This document shows positions 62,464 through 64,000 of a stretch of DNA of 64,000 nucleotides, piece after piece (position 1 is the first letter of the stretch; each line of letters starts with the position of its first letter). Source of the stretch: an uncultured Bacteriovorax sp. (GTDB taxonomy: Bacteria > Bdellovibrionota > Bacteriovoracia > Bacteriovoracales > Bacteriovoracaceae); contig CAMLKK010000010.1 in NCBI GenBank assembly GCA_946480715.1, positions 1 through 64,000 on the forward strand. Direction: 5' to 3'. A program made the position numbers and the translations under genes. The notes beneath the pieces were generated by a model. That model was given only the letters and a program-made list of their open reading frames with translations, was not told the origin of the DNA and did no database searches.

Positions 62464-62846
62464 TGAGTCAGGTTATCGATGAGTTCATACTCTAGCAAGT
62501 CACAAAGCATGATTACATCGTCCTTTTCCTTCGCTTGAAGTAGTGCCTTCATTACCGACAGAAGATGGATCTCTAGTTTCTGAATACTTTCATCTTTGAA
62601 GTTCATGTTTTTAAGATCAGTTCTCAGGACACGATAGACACGTGAGATGAGTTGAATATAAAGATCCATGAGCTCAATAACTTCAACAAAAGCAGAATTG
62701 GCCGCTTCTGTGTCGCCTTGATTATAGACAGTAATGAGTTTTTGAATTTGCTGGGTAATGTGATCAACGTAACCAAAACACGAATCGATTGATTCAAAAG
62801 CTAAGTCAAGAGACGAATTGCGGTTGAGTTTCGATAGTTCGGTCAT
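62415..62846 (-). CDS. Helical protein of unknown function
   Basis: 143 residues, almost entirely alpha-helical, no signal peptide. The pattern of long amphipathic helices (YNQGDTEAANSAFVEVIELM, LEIHLLSVMKALLQAKEKDD) is faintly like FliS-type flagellar chaperones, but this is weak. It lies between a glycosyltransferase and a histidine kinase and overlaps the kinase gene by 49 nt. Confidence 0.55.
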   Translation of the reverse strand: MTELSKLNRNSSLDLAFESIDSCFGYVDHITQQIQKLITVYNQGDTEAANSAFVEVIELMDLYIQLISRVYRVLRTDLKNMNFKDESIQKLEIHLLSVMKALLQAKEKDDVIMLCDLLEYELIDNLTQWKIKILPELKKLRNF

Positions 62847-62855
62847 TCATTGATC

Positions 62856-64000
62856 CTATTTTGTTAAATCATTCCGTGATTTAATTTTGCCAGTCACTAG
62901 CTTGTGTTCGGCAATTGTATTTTCTACAAGTTCGTGAAGGATACTGCAAAGGTGTGCACATTCTTCAAAACAATAGTACGAGCTTTCTGTCAGCTTAACA
63001 ACATTTTCTCCAAATAAATTTCCTTTCCGTACAGTAAAGTAGTCGATGATAGGGGCAAGAAATGGAGAAGTTTTTTGTACTAGTGATTGAAGATGATCGA
63101 TTTCATCGATCTTCTTCGAGAACTCTTTTATCTTCGCTATACTTGGAGTGGCCGAAGAAATTTCTTCTAAAATATAACGTGAATACTTCATACCGAAATC
63201 TGATAGTTCATATAAGTGCTGAAGTCCCGCCATCGCAGCCAATAAGTCAGAATGGGAGCCATTACTTAGTTTTGGGAATGGAAGATTAGTTTCAGTATCA
63301 CCGATGACAAAATTCCACATGATTCTATAGAAAGTTCTGAAAATTTCGGCAGTATCTAAAGTATTGTCGATTAGATTTTCCAGCATCAATTGGCCGTTTA
63401 CAGAATGAGCCTTATACAAGTTAACTGAACTTAAATGAAATCCTGAGTTCGCTGATTTTAACCAATTTGCATCAACTCCAGCTTCTGAAACAAGTTGTTT
63501 AATGAGATTGCTTACAACCTGGTAAGGAATATCATGATGGCATTGAGTATAAGCGCAAGCATCGCTTGGAAAACAAGGGAAGCATTTCGTTCGTGGTGCT
63601 AAATTGTAAGCGTTTTCATGATAAGGAGTTGTTTCGTGAGGTCTAACGTTACCTAGTGAGATTGTGAGGCTTGGAACTTTATAATAAGCCGCCAAATGCC
63701 CAACCATAGAGTCATGACCAACAAAAAGTTTCGCAGACTGAAGATGTACGCTGAGTTCTTCTAAACTTGTCTTCCCTGTCATATTAATCAATCGAGCTGC
63801 ATGAGGTTTTAGCAGGGGATTTTCGACAATGAGTTGAGATTTTAGAACTTCATTTTTAGCACCTACGATTGCGACTGTAGACTTGTCGTTATCTTTAAGG
63901 GCCTTATAAATGACTTCAACCCATTTTTCCACTTTCCAGCTTTTGCGTTCACTCGAAGCAAAAGGATGAACCACGATTAGGTTCTTCTTCTCATGCGCTT
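62856..64000 (-). CDS. Glycosyltransferase family 9 (heptosyltransferase-like), 5' end outside the window
   Basis: The frame remains open to the window edge (NLIVVHPFASS precedes and crosses a GTG at 63974), so the N-terminal half is missing. What remains shows GT9 features: HPFASSERKSWKVEKW, the AKLFVGHDSMVGHLAAYYKVP nucleotide-sugar site (split: AKLFVGHDSM, GHLAAYYKVP) and a Cys-rich loop (KCFPCFPSDACAYTQC). A ~200-residue helical C-terminal extension is not part of ordinary GT9 enzymes. It probably adds a sugar to LPS or a surface glycan. Confidence 0.8.
   Translation of the reverse strand, partial: AHEKKNLIVVHPFASSERKSWKVEKWVEVIYKALKDNDKSTVAIVGAKNEVLKSQLIVENPLLKPHAARLINMTGKTSLEELSVHLQSAKLFVGHDSMVGHLAAYYKVPSLTISLGNVRPHETTPYHENAYNLAPRTKCFPCFPSDACAYTQCHHDIPYQVVSNLIKQLVSEAGVDANWLKSANSGFHLSSVNLYKAHSVNGQLMLENLIDNTLDTAEIFRTFYRIMWNFVIGDTETNLPFPKLSNGSHSDLLAAMAGLQHLYELSDFGMKYSRYILEEISSATPSIAKIKEFSKKIDEIDHLQSLVQKTSPFLAPIIDYFTVRKGNLFGENVVKLTESSYYCFEECAHLCSILHELVENTIAEHKLVTGKIKSRNDLTK

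Noticed and set aside
1..64000. CRISPR array, prophage, transposase or toxin-antitoxin pair
   Set aside because: I found no spaced direct repeats, transposase or integrase motifs, or recognisable toxin-antitoxin genes on either strand.

Overview
Organism. The window is AT-rich (roughly 38-40% GC by eye) and typical of a motile Gram-negative with an outer membrane: LpxH-like and RfaE2-like enzymes, a porin-like barrel, lipoproteins, flagellins, and a MurE with the meso-diaminopimelate motif. Three flagellins of exactly 277 residues, an MglA polarity GTPase with a roadblock-like partner, PilZ proteins, a TVP38-flavoprotein fusion and many 4-nt gene overlaps suggest a member of the Bdellovibrionota, most likely Bacteriovoracia (Bacteriovorax/Halobacteriovorax relatives). 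That placement is inference; no rRNA is present.

Layout. Bases 1-5.2 kb hold the end of a Lnb_N/DUF4105 protein, a lipoprotein, a sulfonate-type ABC importer coupled to an arylsulfotransferase-like protein, and a tiny CPXCG zinc protein. 5.3-10.4 kb: an RRM RNA-binding protein with a possible self-masking leader, the TVP38-flavoprotein fusion, periplasmic MsrA, a di-iron hydroxylase and an RhlE-type helicase. 10.4-14.2 kb: a MoxR-DUF58-transglutaminase operon. 14.2-20.4 kb: a TSUP exporter, orphan PstS, a porin-like barrel, a membrane PilZ-like protein, TadA, tRNA-Ser(GGA) with a downstream copy of its own 3' end, and a radical SAM protein with an N-terminal SPASM-like cysteine module. 20.4-24.4 kb: ffs-dnaX-ebfC-recR-roadblock-mglA.

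26.5-44.4 kb is a long division and cell-wall (dcw) cluster: rsmH, ftsL, ftsI, murE, murF, mraY, murD, ftsW, murC, two inserted genes (membrane protein and cytochrome P460), murB, an ftsQ-like gene, ftsA, ftsZ. mraZ, murG and ddl are absent from their usual places. MurD is in its normal position but has lost several residues normally essential for catalysis. 44.4-47.2 kb: uridine kinase, RNase J and a membrane B-box-like zinc protein. 47.3-51.8 kb: an oligopeptide-type binding protein, PrmA, RsmE, an RDD protein and RfaE2.

52.0-55.4 kb is a three-flagellin locus with sigma-28-type promoters, leader hairpins, a five-codon leader minigene and a broken small secreted-protein gene, followed by a YcgR-like PilZ protein and an LpxH-like enzyme. 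57.0-64.0 kb, all on the minus strand: two small secreted proteins, recN, nadK, a response regulator, a histidine kinase, a helical protein and a family 9 glycosyltransferase cut by the window end.

Many start codons below are GTG or TTG, or were moved downstream from the longest open frame using Shine-Dalgarno position, gene overlap and domain start. Residue numbers are approximate unless stated. Best leads: the degenerate MurD, the flagellin leaders, the tRNA-Ser 3'-end duplication, the SPASM-first radical SAM enzyme, the mglBA-like pair attached to recR, and the membrane zinc protein coupled to RNase J.
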